From Azorhizobium oxalatiphilum (lineage in GTDB: Bacteria; Pseudomonadota; Alphaproteobacteria; Rhizobiales; Xanthobacteraceae), in NCBI RefSeq assembly GCF_014635325.1, contig NZ_BMCT01000003.1:124001-188000 (forward strand): a DNA stretch of 64,000 bases. The letters run 5' to 3'. Every line of letters begins with the position of its first letter. Within the stretch, counting starts at the first letter, position 1. The notes under the pieces are model-generated. The model did not search any database. It saw only the letters and a list, made by a program, of their open reading frames with translations, and was not told the DNA's origin. A program made the translations under genes and the position numbers. Of this stretch, positions 43,917-51,977 are shown in pieces.

Positions 43917-46523
43917 TCATCCCTCCTTCCGGGCGTTCGCGCCCGCTTTCGGCTGCACCAGCCGGCCCACGGTTTCCGCCAGCAGGTCCAGCGAAACCTG
44001 CGATTTGGTGAGCATGGCGTCCACCTGACGGGCGAACTGGGGATCCTGATCGCGGGCCGAGAATATCACCACCGGCATCTTCTGCCCGTCCCGCCGGCGC
44101 AGCAGCGGCAGCAGTTCGCCGCCGGAGCCGGACGGCAGGCCGAGATCGACGATGGCGGCGGCGAAATCTCGCTTCTCCAGCGCCGCGCGCGCCTCCTCGA
44201 GGCTGGGAACCGACACCACCTCGAATTCCGGCGCCAGCGCGGTGCGCACGATGGCGCGCACGCCCGGGTCGTCGTCGAGATGCAGGATGGCGGCGGGCGC
44301 ATCGGTGGGCACGGCCCGCTTGATGGCGGCGGACAGGAGGTCCGGGTCCACCGGCTTCTCGATCCAGTCGAGGATCTGCAGGGTTTCCGCCTCGCCGGGC
44401 GTCAGCGTGCCTTCCGCCCGGCGGGCCGAGACGATGAGGATGGGCACCGCCCGCGTGCCATGCGCCTTGCGCAGCGAGCGGATGAGGCTAATGCCGTCGC
44501 GGTCGGGCAGGCCGAGGTCCACGAGAATGGCCTTGTAACGCGCCTCATGGGCTTTCTGCTCGGCCTCGGCAGCGGTCGAGGCCACATCCGCCTGGATGCC
44601 GCTGCCGGCCAGCATGGCGCAGATCACTTCGGCGCTGTCGGCGGTGTCCTCCACCAGCAGCACGTCGCCGGCCGGCAGGTCCGCCACCTCCTCGGGGGCC
44701 ACTGCCCGGGGCTTCGGCGGGACGGTGGGGTCGATGATCTCCGGAATGCCGGTCTCGGCGGGGTTTTCCGCCGGCAGGTCCATGTGGAAGCAGGTGCCCA
44801 CCCCCATCTCGGTCTCGAAGGCCAACGTGCCCTCGTGCCGGTCCACGATCTCCTTGGCGATGGCAAGTCCGAGGCCGGTGCCGCCGCGCTGTCGGGTGTC
44901 GGAGCTGTCCGCCTGCGCGAAGCGGGTGAAGATGGAGGGGCGGAAGGTCTCCGGAATGCCGGTGCCGTGGTCGCGCACGCTGGCGCGCACGATGCCGTCG
45001 ATGCGTGCCACCTCAACGTCCACGGTGGCGCCCTTGGGAGAGAATTTCACCGCATTGGAAATGAGGTTGGTGAGCACCTGGATCAGCCGGTCGCTGTCGC
45101 CGACCACCGCCGTGTCGCCGGGGCCGACATTGAGCGACAGGCTCACATTGTGCTCCAGCGCGAACCCGCTGTTCTGCTCGACGGCGCGCTTGGCCACATC
45201 AGCCACCAGCACGCGCTGGCGGGCGAAGGTGATAGAGGCGGACTGCATCTTTTCGATGTCGAGGATGTCGTTGATCAGCCGCACCAGCCGCTGGCAGTTC
45301 TGCGCGGCGATGGTCACGAGGCGTTGGGCGCGCTCGGGCAGCGGGCCGGTGGCCCCGCCCGCCAGCAGGCCCAGCGAGCCGGCAATGGAGGTGAGCGGCG
45401 TGCGCAGCTCGTGGCTGACGGTGGAGACGAACTCGTTCTTCATCACTTCCGCGCGCTTGCGCTCGGTGATGTCGTGCAGCACCGCCACCAGGCTGCGCCC
45501 GCCGGAGGCCCGCATCTCGCCGATGGCGACATCCATTGAGACCGTGGAGCCATCCTTGCGCAGGCCGAGCAGTTCACGCACACCGCCGCCTTCCGAGGCG
45601 GCCTCGCTCAATTCCGCGAAGAAGTCCTCGCCGCTCTTGCCCTCGGGCATGCGGAACAGGATGGAGAGGTGCTGGCCGGTCAGTTCCTTCGGCTCCCAGC
45701 CGAGCAGGCGCGTGGTGGCCGGATTGGCGCTCTCGATCTGGCCGGCGGCATCCACGGTCAGGATGGAATCCATGGCGCTGGAGAGGATGGCGCGGTGGCG
45801 GGACAGGGTGTCGCCCAGCGCGCGCTCGGCCCTGCGCCGGCCCATGAGATGGGCCATCATGATGAGGGTGGAGCCGCACACCACGGCGATGGCGGCGGCG
45901 AGCAGGATGGTCAGCGTCTGCTTGGTGCGCTGGCCGCCGAGGCGCACCTCGCGGGTGCGCGCCTCGATGGCGGCGATCTCGGCGTCGGCGATGTCCTCCA
46001 CCACATCGGCGATGTGGTCCATGATCGCCTTGCCCTGACGCACCTGGATCATCAGTTGCGCGGGATTGTGGTCGTCGTGCTGGCGGGCCTCGATCATCTG
46101 CTGCAGCAGCTTCAGCTCGGAATCCACCAGCCGCTCCAGCCGGGCGAGGCGGGCGGCATGCTCGGGACGCTCCACCGCGAATTCGGTCACATGCTCCAGC
46201 AGGCGTAGGATCTCTTCCCGGTCGGCGGTAAGGTCGGGCAGGAATTCGGGCTCGCCGGTGATGATGAAACCGCGCGTGGTGCTCTCGGCGGCCAGAATCT
46301 GCTCATAGACGTTCTGCAGATCAGCGCGGATGGTGGAGGAATAGATCAGATCCTCGCGCGCATGCTGGCTGGTGGCGAACTCGCGGAACGAGGCATAGCC
46401 CACCGCCAGCACGATGGCGATGGAGGCCACGGCGGCCAGCGCCGCGATGATGATCACGCCCTTGATGCCGCGCCGGTAGCGCCGCCGGTCGGCCTGTCGG
46501 GAGGCGAGGACGCTCAGCGGCAT
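43917..46523 (-). CDS. CHASE3-PAS hybrid histidine kinase with two C-terminal receivers
   Basis: 868 residues, start after GGGAGG. Order: TM1 (about 22-43), CHASE3 periplasmic domain with YEQILAAESTTRGFIITGEP (about 50-200), TM2 (204-227), PAS (about 245-360), HisKA with phospho-acceptor His371 in STVSHELRTPLTSIAG, HATPase with N490 in LTNLISNAVKFSP and RDHGTGIP and GGTGLGLAIAKEIV, then REC1 (Asp669 in VDLGLPDRDG) and REC2 (Asp793 in VDLGLPSGSG). Signal unknown. Followed at once by the single-domain response regulator, giving a three-receiver phosphorelay set. Confidence 0.94.
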   Translation of the reverse strand: MPLSVLASRQADRRRYRRGIKGVIIIAALAAVASIAIVLAVGYASFREFATSQHAREDLIYSSTIRADLQNVYEQILAAESTTRGFIITGEPEFLPDLTADREEILRLLEHVTEFAVERPEHAARLARLERLVDSELKLLQQMIEARQHDDHNPAQLMIQVRQGKAIMDHIADVVEDIADAEIAAIEARTREVRLGGQRTKQTLTILLAAAIAVVCGSTLIMMAHLMGRRRAERALGDTLSRHRAILSSAMDSILTVDAAGQIESANPATTRLLGWEPKELTGQHLSILFRMPEGKSGEDFFAELSEAASEGGGVRELLGLRKDGSTVSMDVAIGEMRASGGRSLVAVLHDITERKRAEVMKNEFVSTVSHELRTPLTSIAGSLGLLAGGATGPLPERAQRLVTIAAQNCQRLVRLINDILDIEKMQSASITFARQRVLVADVAKRAVEQNSGFALEHNVSLSLNVGPGDTAVVGDSDRLIQVLTNLISNAVKFSPKGATVDVEVARIDGIVRASVRDHGTGIPETFRPSIFTRFAQADSSDTRQRGGTGLGLAIAKEIVDRHEGTLAFETEMGVGTCFHMDLPAENPAETGIPEIIDPTVPPKPRAVAPEEVADLPAGDVLLVEDTADSAEVICAMLAGSGIQADVASTAAEAEQKAHEARYKAILVDLGLPDRDGISLIRSLRKAHGTRAVPILIVSARRAEGTLTPGEAETLQILDWIEKPVDPDLLSAAIKRAVPTDAPAAILHLDDDPGVRAIVRTALAPEFEVVSVPSLEEARAALEKRDFAAAIVDLGLPSGSGGELLPLLRRRDGQKMPVVIFSARDQDPQFARQVDAMLTKSQVSLDLLAETVGRLVQPKAGANARKEG

Positions 46524-46694
46524 CGACGGCCTCCCGGCGCATGCGGCAGGGGGGCGAACTGCGGCGACGGGAGCAGGGTAAGACACACCATCATGGCACA
46601 CCGGCGAGGCAACGATGCGCCGATGAAGGCGCGGGCACCCATTGTGGGGCCGCAACCCTGAAATGCGAGGTAAATTTGGCGCCTCGGGCGGCCG

Positions 46695-47444
46695 TCAGAC
46701 CGGATCTTCCACCGTCAGATCCAGCCAGCCGTCCAGGAAGCGCTCCAGCCAGTGGCAGACCGCCGGGTCGTGCCGGTACCAGCCGTCCAGATGCGCCGGG
46801 CCGGGCTGGGCGCCGGGCTGCTTCAGCTTGTCGGCCGCCTTGGTGGTCCAGCGGCACATCATCTCGTGCGTCACCTCGGGGTGGAACTGCACGGCGAAGC
46901 CGTGGCGGCCATAACGGAACGCCTGATTGGGGAAGACCTCGCCGGTGGCGAGCAGATCGGCTCCCTCGGGCAGTTCGAAGCCTTCGGAATGCCAGTGATA
47001 CACGTGGCTCGGCCACGGCAGCAGGTCGGCGCCCAGCTCGGTGGGAGAGAGCGGATAATAGCCGATCTCGGACAGACCCTCGGTATGCCGGCTGACCTTG
47101 GCGCCGAGCTGCTTGGCCATCAGCTGCGCGCCGAGGCACACGCCCAGCAGCGGGGCGTCCTGTTCGATGACCTTGCCGACGAAATCCAGTTCGGTCTTCA
47201 GCCAGGGCAGGGGATCGTTGACGCTCATGGGGCCGCCGAAGATCACCACGCCCGCATGGTCGTCGAGGTGCTCCGGCAAGGCGTCGCCGAGGGCCGGGCG
47301 TCGCGGATCGAGCGTATAGCCGCGCGCTTCCAGCAGGCGGCCGATCCGGCCCGGCGTCGAGTGCGCCTGATGCAGAATGGTGAGGATGCGCCCGAGGCTC
47401 TCCGATGGTTCGGCCGGGCGCGGATGTTCAACTCTCGTGTGCAC
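46695..47444 (-). CDS. Class I glutamine amidotransferase domain protein
   Basis: 249 residues. GATase1 triad: Cys in PLLGVCLGAQLMAKQLGAKV, His and Glu in HGFAVQFHPEVTHEMMCRWT; VVIFGGPMSVNDPLPWLKTE also matches. It is like the GMP synthase-type amidotransferases of unknown partner (YfeJ-like); glutaminase or gamma-glutamyl hydrolase activity cannot be chosen. I prefer the GTG at 47444 with AAGGGG before it over a GTG at 47474; it overlaps the TerB-like gene end by 17 bp. Confidence 0.85.
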   Translation of the reverse strand: MHTRVEHPRPAEPSESLGRILTILHQAHSTPGRIGRLLEARGYTLDPRRPALGDALPEHLDDHAGVVIFGGPMSVNDPLPWLKTELDFVGKVIEQDAPLLGVCLGAQLMAKQLGAKVSRHTEGLSEIGYYPLSPTELGADLLPWPSHVYHWHSEGFELPEGADLLATGEVFPNQAFRYGRHGFAVQFHPEVTHEMMCRWTTKAADKLKQPGAQPGPAHLDGWYRHDPAVCHWLERFLDGWLDLTVEDPV

Positions 47445-47907
47445 CGTCCCCTTCCACTTCCCTGCGCACTTCACGGCGAATCCGCACGCGATCGCGCGAA
47501 CCGATGTTCAGCAGTTCGGCCGCCCGCCACACGAGGTTGTCCTCGAATTCGGTGAGCGCGCCATCGGCATAGGCCACCTCGAACATCATCTCCACCACAC
47601 GCAGCCGGCCTTCCTCGTCGAGGGCACGGTTGAGCACGCTGGTGAAGGCGTAGAGATCCACTGCCTCCGCATCGCGGGCAATGGCCAGCTCCACCAACTG
47701 GTCGGTATGGGCGGCCGAAAGATCAAAGCGGCTGGCGAGGATGGTCTTGAGAACCTCGCGCTCCTCCTCCGTCACCGCGCCGTCAATGGCCATGACGTGC
47801 ACCAGCAGGACGGCGGCGGAGAGGCGATAATCATTGTCCTCGAACGCACCGGCTTCGCGCCGTCCGCCTGAGATATCGGCAATGAAATCGGAGAGCGCGC
47901 GGAACAT
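47428..47907 (-). CDS. TerB-family tellurite resistance-like protein
   Basis: 159 residues, helical. Two repeats typical of TerB_N/TerB: LSAAVLLVHVMAIDGAVTEE then ERE and, near the end, MMFEVAYADGALTEFEDNLV with acidic D-G-x-x-x-x-E metal-binding loops. Start at 47907 follows GAGAGG. TerB domains bind divalent metals and occur in stress membranes complexes; this stand-alone form has no proven role. Overlaps the amidotransferase start. Confidence 0.88.
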   Translation of the reverse strand: MFRALSDFIADISGGRREAGAFEDNDYRLSAAVLLVHVMAIDGAVTEEEREVLKTILASRFDLSAAHTDQLVELAIARDAEAVDLYAFTSVLNRALDEEGRLRVVEMMFEVAYADGALTEFEDNLVWRAAELLNIGSRDRVRIRREVRREVEGDGAHES

Positions 47908-48083
47908 GATGCCTCTCGGGTCGAAGGATACGTCTGATTTGGTGCCATGAAGGCCGGCGGGCGGCAAGCACAGGCGCTACCGGAATGAATTGCTTGGCAA
48001 CAACAAGCGATGAATTCTGCGCGACTGTGACCGCATTCCCACGGCCATGACCGATCAGCGGTCCTTTCCGCAACGGCTGCGGG

Positions 48084-48371
48084 CTATTGCCCGGTTTGAG
48101 GAAGCGGCAGGCGACGGGTGCTGCCGCCCTGGATACGCTGCGAGGAATCGCCTTCGCCGGGCCGTGTGGGCGGCGGCGGGGTGGGCACCATGTTCTGGCG
48201 CGGCGCGGGCGGGGAAAGGTTCTGGCCGGGAATGGGCGGCACGTAATTGGGCTGGCGCAGCGCAGGCGGCGGCACGGTCTGCGCCGTCGCGGCACCTGTG
48301 CCGGCCAGCATCACGCCAGTGGCGAGAAGGATGGCGGCACGCGCGAGAGAAGGTCTGGCAGCTTGGGTCAC
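48084..48371 (-). CDS. Small exported proline-rich protein
   Basis: 95 residues with GTG start (AGGA upstream). Signal peptide RAAILLATGVMLAGTGAATA with cleavage after ATA; mature part is Pro-rich (PPPALRQPNYVPPIPGQNL, PTPPPPTRPGEGDSSQRIQG). No family. Function unknown, perhaps a periplasmic spacer. Confidence 0.55.
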   Translation of the reverse strand: MTQAARPSLARAAILLATGVMLAGTGAATAQTVPPPALRQPNYVPPIPGQNLSPPAPRQNMVPTPPPPTRPGEGDSSQRIQGGSTRRLPLPQTGQ

Positions 48372-48442
48372 GATGATTGTCCTGCTCGTTCCTGCCTGAA
48401 ATGGGCCTTGCGCGGGGGATGCGCAAGCGAGCAGGGGGGAGG

Positions 48443-48661
48443 TCAGGGCTCCAGGCCGGGCATGGTCGCGGGCTGGCGGGCGGGGCGAACCACCATGCGC
48501 ACCGGCATTTCCGGCGTCGGCGCCGCATCGACGGGATGGATGACCACCTCGCCCTCGGACCAACGCTGGGGGCCATCCACCAGACGGCTGATGCCAAGGC
48601 CGGCCGTGATGGCGAGCATCGCGGTCAGCAGAGCGAGGGATCCTTCCTTCAAGACGAACAT
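48443..48661 (-). CDS. Small membrane-anchored protein, likely general-stress regulated
   Basis: 72 residues: one N-terminal helix (LALLTAMLAITAGLGISRLV) then a polar Pro/Val-rich tail. Start at 48661 with GCGGAAA. No recognised family. A perfect sigma-EcfG element ends 48 bp upstream, so it is probably a general stress response target. Confidence 0.6.
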   Translation of the reverse strand: MFVLKEGSLALLTAMLAITAGLGISRLVDGPQRWSEGEVVIHPVDAAPTPEMPVRMVVRPARQPATMPGLEP

Positions 48662-48708
48662 CGGGATTTCCGCTTCTCGGCGTTTTGGTGGCAAAATCTT
48701 GACCGCCC

Positions 48709-48733
48709 AACGCTGCCGCAGCACCGGAGTTCC
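48709..48733 (-). promoter_or_regulatory. Sigma-EcfG promoter GGAAC-N16-CGTT
   Basis: Minus strand GGAAC at 48733-48729 and CGTT at 48712-48709, exact consensus of the alphaproteobacterial general stress sigma factor, 48 bp before the small membrane protein gene. Confidence 0.8.
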
Positions 48734-48959
48734 CGGTCCTTTGACATATTTCGCGTTGGTGGCGTCCGTTAGGGCGGCAACACGGGCCAGCCCTTGGTTT
48801 CGAGGACAGCTTACGGTCAAGTTTTCGCTCGTCCGCCTCAAGGAAATGGTGGCGGGAAAATGTTAATAATGCGTGGACGTGCCCAAACGACGCTATATTC
48901 CGTAAAGGGAGGTAAGGAAAGAAGAAGCTATTGAATTTCGGAGCATGCCCAAATTTGTC

Positions 48960-48985
48960 GGAACAGTCCGTCTTATGGATGAGTT
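48960..48985 (+). promoter_or_regulatory. Near-consensus sigma-EcfG promoter GGAAC-N17-AGTT
   Basis: GGAAC at 48960-48964 and AGTT at 48982-48985 (consensus CGTT), 53 bp before the PRC-barrel ATG. Confidence 0.5.
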
Positions 48986-49038
48986 GAGGGGATGTAATCG
49001 CTCGTTTCTTGCGCACTGTCCAAATAAAGGAGCATGCA

Positions 49039-49548
49039 ATGCGAAATGTGATGATCGCTGCGGCTGCCGTTGCCGCTCTGACCGCCACCCCGGTGCTGGC
49101 CCAGACCGCCACACCGCCCGCTGCCGCGCCCGCCCCCGCGGCGTCCGCATCCAATTCCAGCGGGACCTTCATCGACAGCCAGCGGCAGGACCAGTGGCTG
49201 GCCTCCAAGCTGATCGGCACCAAGGTGCGCGGCGGCCAGGATGAATCGCTGGGTGAGATCAACGACGTGGTGATGGATGCCAACGGCTCCGTCTCGGCGG
49301 TGGTGATCGGCGTCGGCGGCTTCCTCGGCGTTGGCGAGAAGAGCGTTGCCGTTCCCTTCAGCGCCATCGAGATGTCCCGCGCCAGCGATGGCGACCGCCT
49401 CATGCTGCGTCATTCCAAGGACGACCTGAAGGCGGCCCCCACCTTCCAGGCCTACCGTGCGCCTGCGGCCGATCCGACCGTGACGGGAACGGTGTCCAAG
49501 CCCTCCACCACCAGCCCGGCCACCACGCCGCCCGCCACCACCCGCTAA
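49039..49548 (+). CDS. Exported PRC-barrel domain protein
   Basis: 169 residues. Signal peptide MRNVMIAAAAVAALTATPVLA cut before QTAT; PRC-barrel core ASKLIGTKVRGGQDESLGEI, NDVVMDANGSVSAVVIGVGG, FLGVGEKSVAVPFSAIEMSR, and a Thr/Pro-rich tail. AAAGGAG precedes the ATG. Such proteins are common periplasmic EcfG targets with unknown function. Followed by a terminator. Confidence 0.88.
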   Translation: MRNVMIAAAAVAALTATPVLAQTATPPAAAPAPAASASNSSGTFIDSQRQDQWLASKLIGTKVRGGQDESLGEINDVVMDANGSVSAVVIGVGGFLGVGEKSVAVPFSAIEMSRASDGDRLMLRHSKDDLKAAPTFQAYRAPAADPTVTGTVSKPSTTSPATTPPATTR

Positions 49549-49588
49549 ACGTGCGGACTTAAGTTCTTCATATTGCAGGAGTTGAAGG

Positions 49589-49625
49589 CCCCGACCTGCG
49601 CAAGCAGGCCGGGGTCTCTGCTTTT
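49589..49625 (+). terminator. Terminator after the PRC-barrel gene
   Basis: Stem CCCCGACCTGC / GCAGGCCGGGG (one A-C mismatch) with loop GCAA, then TCTCTGCTTTTT. Confidence 0.85.
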
Positions 49626-49758
49626 TGAATAGCCAAACGGACGGAAGGAGGTAGTTTGATGCCAAGCAATCCATATCCGCCACGCTATCGTCCAGAAGGC
49701 GCGGCTTGATGCGGGAAGGCCACAGGCCGGATCTGCGACCACAGGAGAGGGCGAGTAC

Positions 49759-50154
49759 GTGCCAGAGCAGACAGAGCAGCGTGGAACGGCCCTGCTGGTG
49801 GAGGATGAGCCCTTTGTCGCCATGGTGGCGCGGCAGATCCTCGAGGACGAAGGTTTCGAAGTTGAGGTGGCGAGCACCGGCGGCGGCGCCTTGTCCTATA
49901 TGGACCGGGACGGCCATGCGCTGGCCATGGCGGTGGTGGATCTCGGCCTGCCGGACATGTCGGGCAACGAACTGGTGCAGCGGCTCCTGAGCCTGCGCGC
50001 CGACCTGCCGATCATGATCGCCAGCGGCCATGGCAAGGCGGAGCTGCAAAGCCTGTTCGGCCGCAACGAGCGCATGGCGCTCCTGCCCAAGCCCTATGAC
50101 GTGGCCATGCTGCGCCGGGCTCTGGAAGAGCTGGGTTTCGTGATCGAGGACTGA
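49759..50154 (+). CDS. Single-domain response regulator
   Basis: 131-residue receiver only. Acidic patch in ALLVEDEPFVAMVARQILED, phospho-Asp in AMAVVDLGLPDMSG, Ser in IMIASGHGKAEL and Lys in ALLPKPYDVAMLRRALEELG. GTG start with AGGAGAGGG upstream. No adjacent kinase; its context inside the stress block suggests a phosphate sink or modulator (SdrG/Mrr-like regulators act this way in some alphaproteobacteria), which is inference. Confidence 0.88.
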   Translation: MPEQTEQRGTALLVEDEPFVAMVARQILEDEGFEVEVASTGGGALSYMDRDGHALAMAVVDLGLPDMSGNELVQRLLSLRADLPIMIASGHGKAELQSLFGRNERMALLPKPYDVAMLRRALEELGFVIED

Positions 50155-50191
50155 GCCCGGCTTTTGCGCCGGGCAGAATGGGGGCGGCCGG

Positions 50192-50533
50192 TCAGCGCCG
50201 ACGCCCCATGAGAACCGCCTGAAGCACGCCGGCACCCGCCGCCAGCGCCACGGTAGCGATGGGGTGGCGCTCGGCGAAACGGTTGACGGCGGACAAAGCG
50301 CCGATCCCCAGTGCCGATCCGCTCTCGAAGACGGACGGCGGGCGCTTGCGGCGCCAGAGCGCGATCATCGCCAGCAGGCCGGTCAGGGCGAGTGCGGCGA
50401 GCGCGGTGAGAAGGGCCGCCAGCGGCGCGTCCATGTGCCGTTCCAGCAGGCCATACAGGCTAATGGCCAGGAATGCCTGGGTGATCCAGACGAACCCTGC
50501 GGCGAGAAACAGGAGCAGCGCGCGGACGGCCAT
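50192..50533 (-). CDS. YqjE-like phage-holin-family membrane protein
   Basis: 113 residues with two strong helices (VRALLLFLAAGFVWITQAFL and LAALLTALAALALTGLLAMI) and a basic loop WRRKRPP, then a C-terminal hydrophobic end. Together with the upstream DUF883 gene it forms the yqjD-yqjE pair, whose stop and start are interleaved (6 bp apart). In E. coli this pair is induced in stationary phase; function unknown. Confidence 0.75.
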   Translation of the reverse strand: MAVRALLLFLAAGFVWITQAFLAISLYGLLERHMDAPLAALLTALAALALTGLLAMIALWRRKRPPSVFESGSALGIGALSAVNRFAERHPIATVALAAGAGVLQAVLMGRRR

Positions 50534-50538
50534 CTCGA

Positions 50539-50832
50539 TCAGCGCCGCAGCAGGAGGTGGCCGAGCAGGGCGCCCACGCCCGCCGCGATGGCAATGGCGG
50601 TGAAGGGCTTCTCCTGAATGGAGGCGCGCAGGGTATCGGCCTGCTCCTCGGCCCACACCTGGGCTTCGCCGACGGCGGCTTCGGCGTCATAGGCAGCGCC
50701 TTCGACGCCGTGCTTGGCGGTGGCGCTCAGGGTTTCCACGAGCTTGGAGAAATCCGCGCGAAGCTGTTCGAGATCGGCTCGCACGTCAGCAAGGCTGGGC
50801 TCGGTCGCCACGGTATCCGGCTTGTCGACCAT
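50539..50832 (-). CDS. DUF883 family ribosome/membrane-associated protein (YqjD/ElaB-like)
   Basis: 97 residues: coiled helical part (ADVRADLEQLRADFSKLVET, AYDAEAAVGEAQVWAEEQAD) and a C-terminal anchor PFTAIAIAAGVGALLGHLLL ending RR, exactly the DUF883 layout. YqjD in E. coli binds ribosomes at the membrane in stationary phase. Start: ATG 50832 has GGAG at the best spacing, though 50838 is possible. A perfect sigma-EcfG promoter lies 55 bp upstream. Confidence 0.88.
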   Translation of the reverse strand: MVDKPDTVATEPSLADVRADLEQLRADFSKLVETLSATAKHGVEGAAYDAEAAVGEAQVWAEEQADTLRASIQEKPFTAIAIAAGVGALLGHLLLRR

Positions 50833-50886
50833 CTTCATCACTCCGCTGTGTGTGAGGGCATGCCCACGGTTGGGGCATGCCACTCA

Positions 50887-50912
50887 AACGCCACCCAGAG
50901 CGGTAAAGTTCC
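50887..50912 (-). promoter_or_regulatory. Sigma-EcfG promoter GGAAC-N17-CGTT for yqjD-yqjE
   Basis: Minus strand GGAAC 50912-50908 and CGTT 50890-50887, exact consensus, in the short gap after phyR. Confidence 0.8.
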
Positions 50913-50924
50913 AGCTTGGCCGGG

Positions 50925-51719
50925 TCAAGCGATCCGCTGCGAGGGAGCGGCTGCTTCCGACTTGGTCTGATGGAAGAACAGCGCCTGCGCGATGGTCGCC
51001 TTCACCGTTTCGCTCAGGAACGGCTTGGTGATGAGATAGGTCGGCTCCGGCCGCTCGCCGGTGAGCAGGCGATCGGGGAAGGCGGTGATGAAGATCACCG
51101 GCACATCGAACGTCTGCAGGATGTCGGTGACGGCATCGATGCCGGAGGAGCCGTCGGCGAGCTGGATGTCCGCCAGCACGAGGCCGAAGTCGCCGTGACG
51201 GGCCAGTTCCAGCGCCTTGGTGTGGGTGGGGGCCACGCCGACGATCTCGTGGCCGAGCTCGGACACCAGCGTCTTGAGATCCAGCGCGATCACCCACTCA
51301 TCCTCGATGATGAGGACGCGGGTGGCGAGCTGCTTGTCGATCTCGGCCTGGGCGGCGACCACCTGGGCTTCCACCTCATCAAGGCCGATGCACAGGATCG
51401 AGGCGGTCTCGGCGAAGGAAAAGCCTTCCATGGCGGTGAGCAACAGCGCCACGCGGGAACGGGCGTCCAGCTGCTGGAGGCGCTGGTCGGCATGCAGGCT
51501 CGGGCCGCCATCGCCGGCCGGGCTCAGGCCCCAGACCTGATGGAAGGCGCGATAGAGAGCCACGCGGGGCGAAACGCCGGTGTCGATGGTCACTTTGCCA
51601 TCGATGGCGGCCTGAAGCGTGTCACGCACCAGCGCATCACCGGCTTTCTGCGAGCCCAGAAGGGCGCGCGCGTAACGACGCAGATACGGAAGCTGCTTGA
51701 TAAGCTGTTGCTGTGGCAT
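50925..51719 (-). CDS. phyR: General stress response anti-anti-sigma factor PhyR
   Basis: 264 residues. N-terminal sigma-like domain (about 1-125: LIKQLPYLRRYARALLGSQK, ARSRVALLLTAMEGFSFAET, ASILCIGLDEVEAQV) fused to a C-terminal receiver (RVLIIEDEWVIALDLKTLVS, phospho-Asp184 in VLADIQLADGSSGIDAV, TAFP and TKPF). When phosphorylated PhyR binds NepR and frees sigma-EcfG. Its own perfect EcfG promoter means positive feedback. nepR and ecfG are not adjacent; a degenerate HisKA_2 membrane protein is divergent. Confidence 0.97.
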   Translation of the reverse strand: MPQQQLIKQLPYLRRYARALLGSQKAGDALVRDTLQAAIDGKVTIDTGVSPRVALYRAFHQVWGLSPAGDGGPSLHADQRLQQLDARSRVALLLTAMEGFSFAETASILCIGLDEVEAQVVAAQAEIDKQLATRVLIIEDEWVIALDLKTLVSELGHEIVGVAPTHTKALELARHGDFGLVLADIQLADGSSGIDAVTDILQTFDVPVIFITAFPDRLLTGERPEPTYLITKPFLSETVKATIAQALFFHQTKSEAAAPSQRIA

Positions 51720-51749
51720 GCTGTGACTTCGCCTCGACAAGTCGCCTAT

Positions 51750-51774
51750 AACGCGCCGTGTGGGAGAAAGTTCC
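51750..51774 (-). promoter_or_regulatory. Sigma-EcfG promoter GGAAC-N16-CGTT for phyR
   Basis: Minus strand GGAAC 51774-51770 and CGTT 51753-51750, exact consensus, 30 bp before the phyR ATG. Confidence 0.85.
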
Positions 51775-51977
51775 CTGCCGACGGAACAGGAAGGGCCTTT
51801 ACGCCATTATAGACCCGCAGGCACCCTCGACACATCCTGTATAGCCGAAGTTGGACCATATGGTGTTGGGTCGTGGGGCGATGATAAGGCAGGGGGATTC
51901 CGTCACCGGCATCGGCCGGTGCGGAAGCGGTTGATGTCGGGTGCGGGCTGCTGCGGGCAGTGCCAATTGGGGGCTTA

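Larger units (their letters stand above)
48662..49038. other. 377-bp divergent promoter region of two envelope-stress genes
   Basis: No gene seen. It carries the sigma-EcfG element of the minus-strand small protein (48709-48733) and the near-match element of the plus-strand PRC-barrel gene (48960-48985), with an AT-rich centre around 48850-48960. Confidence 0.6.

Noticed and set aside
48084..49403. A 439-codon minus-strand frame spanning the stress promoters
   Set aside because: It runs through two genes on both strands and a divergent promoter region; only the last 95 codons (from 48371) look like a real protein.
51782..51810. GGAAC-N17-CATT pointing toward the HisKA_2 gene
   Set aside because: The -10 half is too far from CGTT to call as an EcfG promoter.
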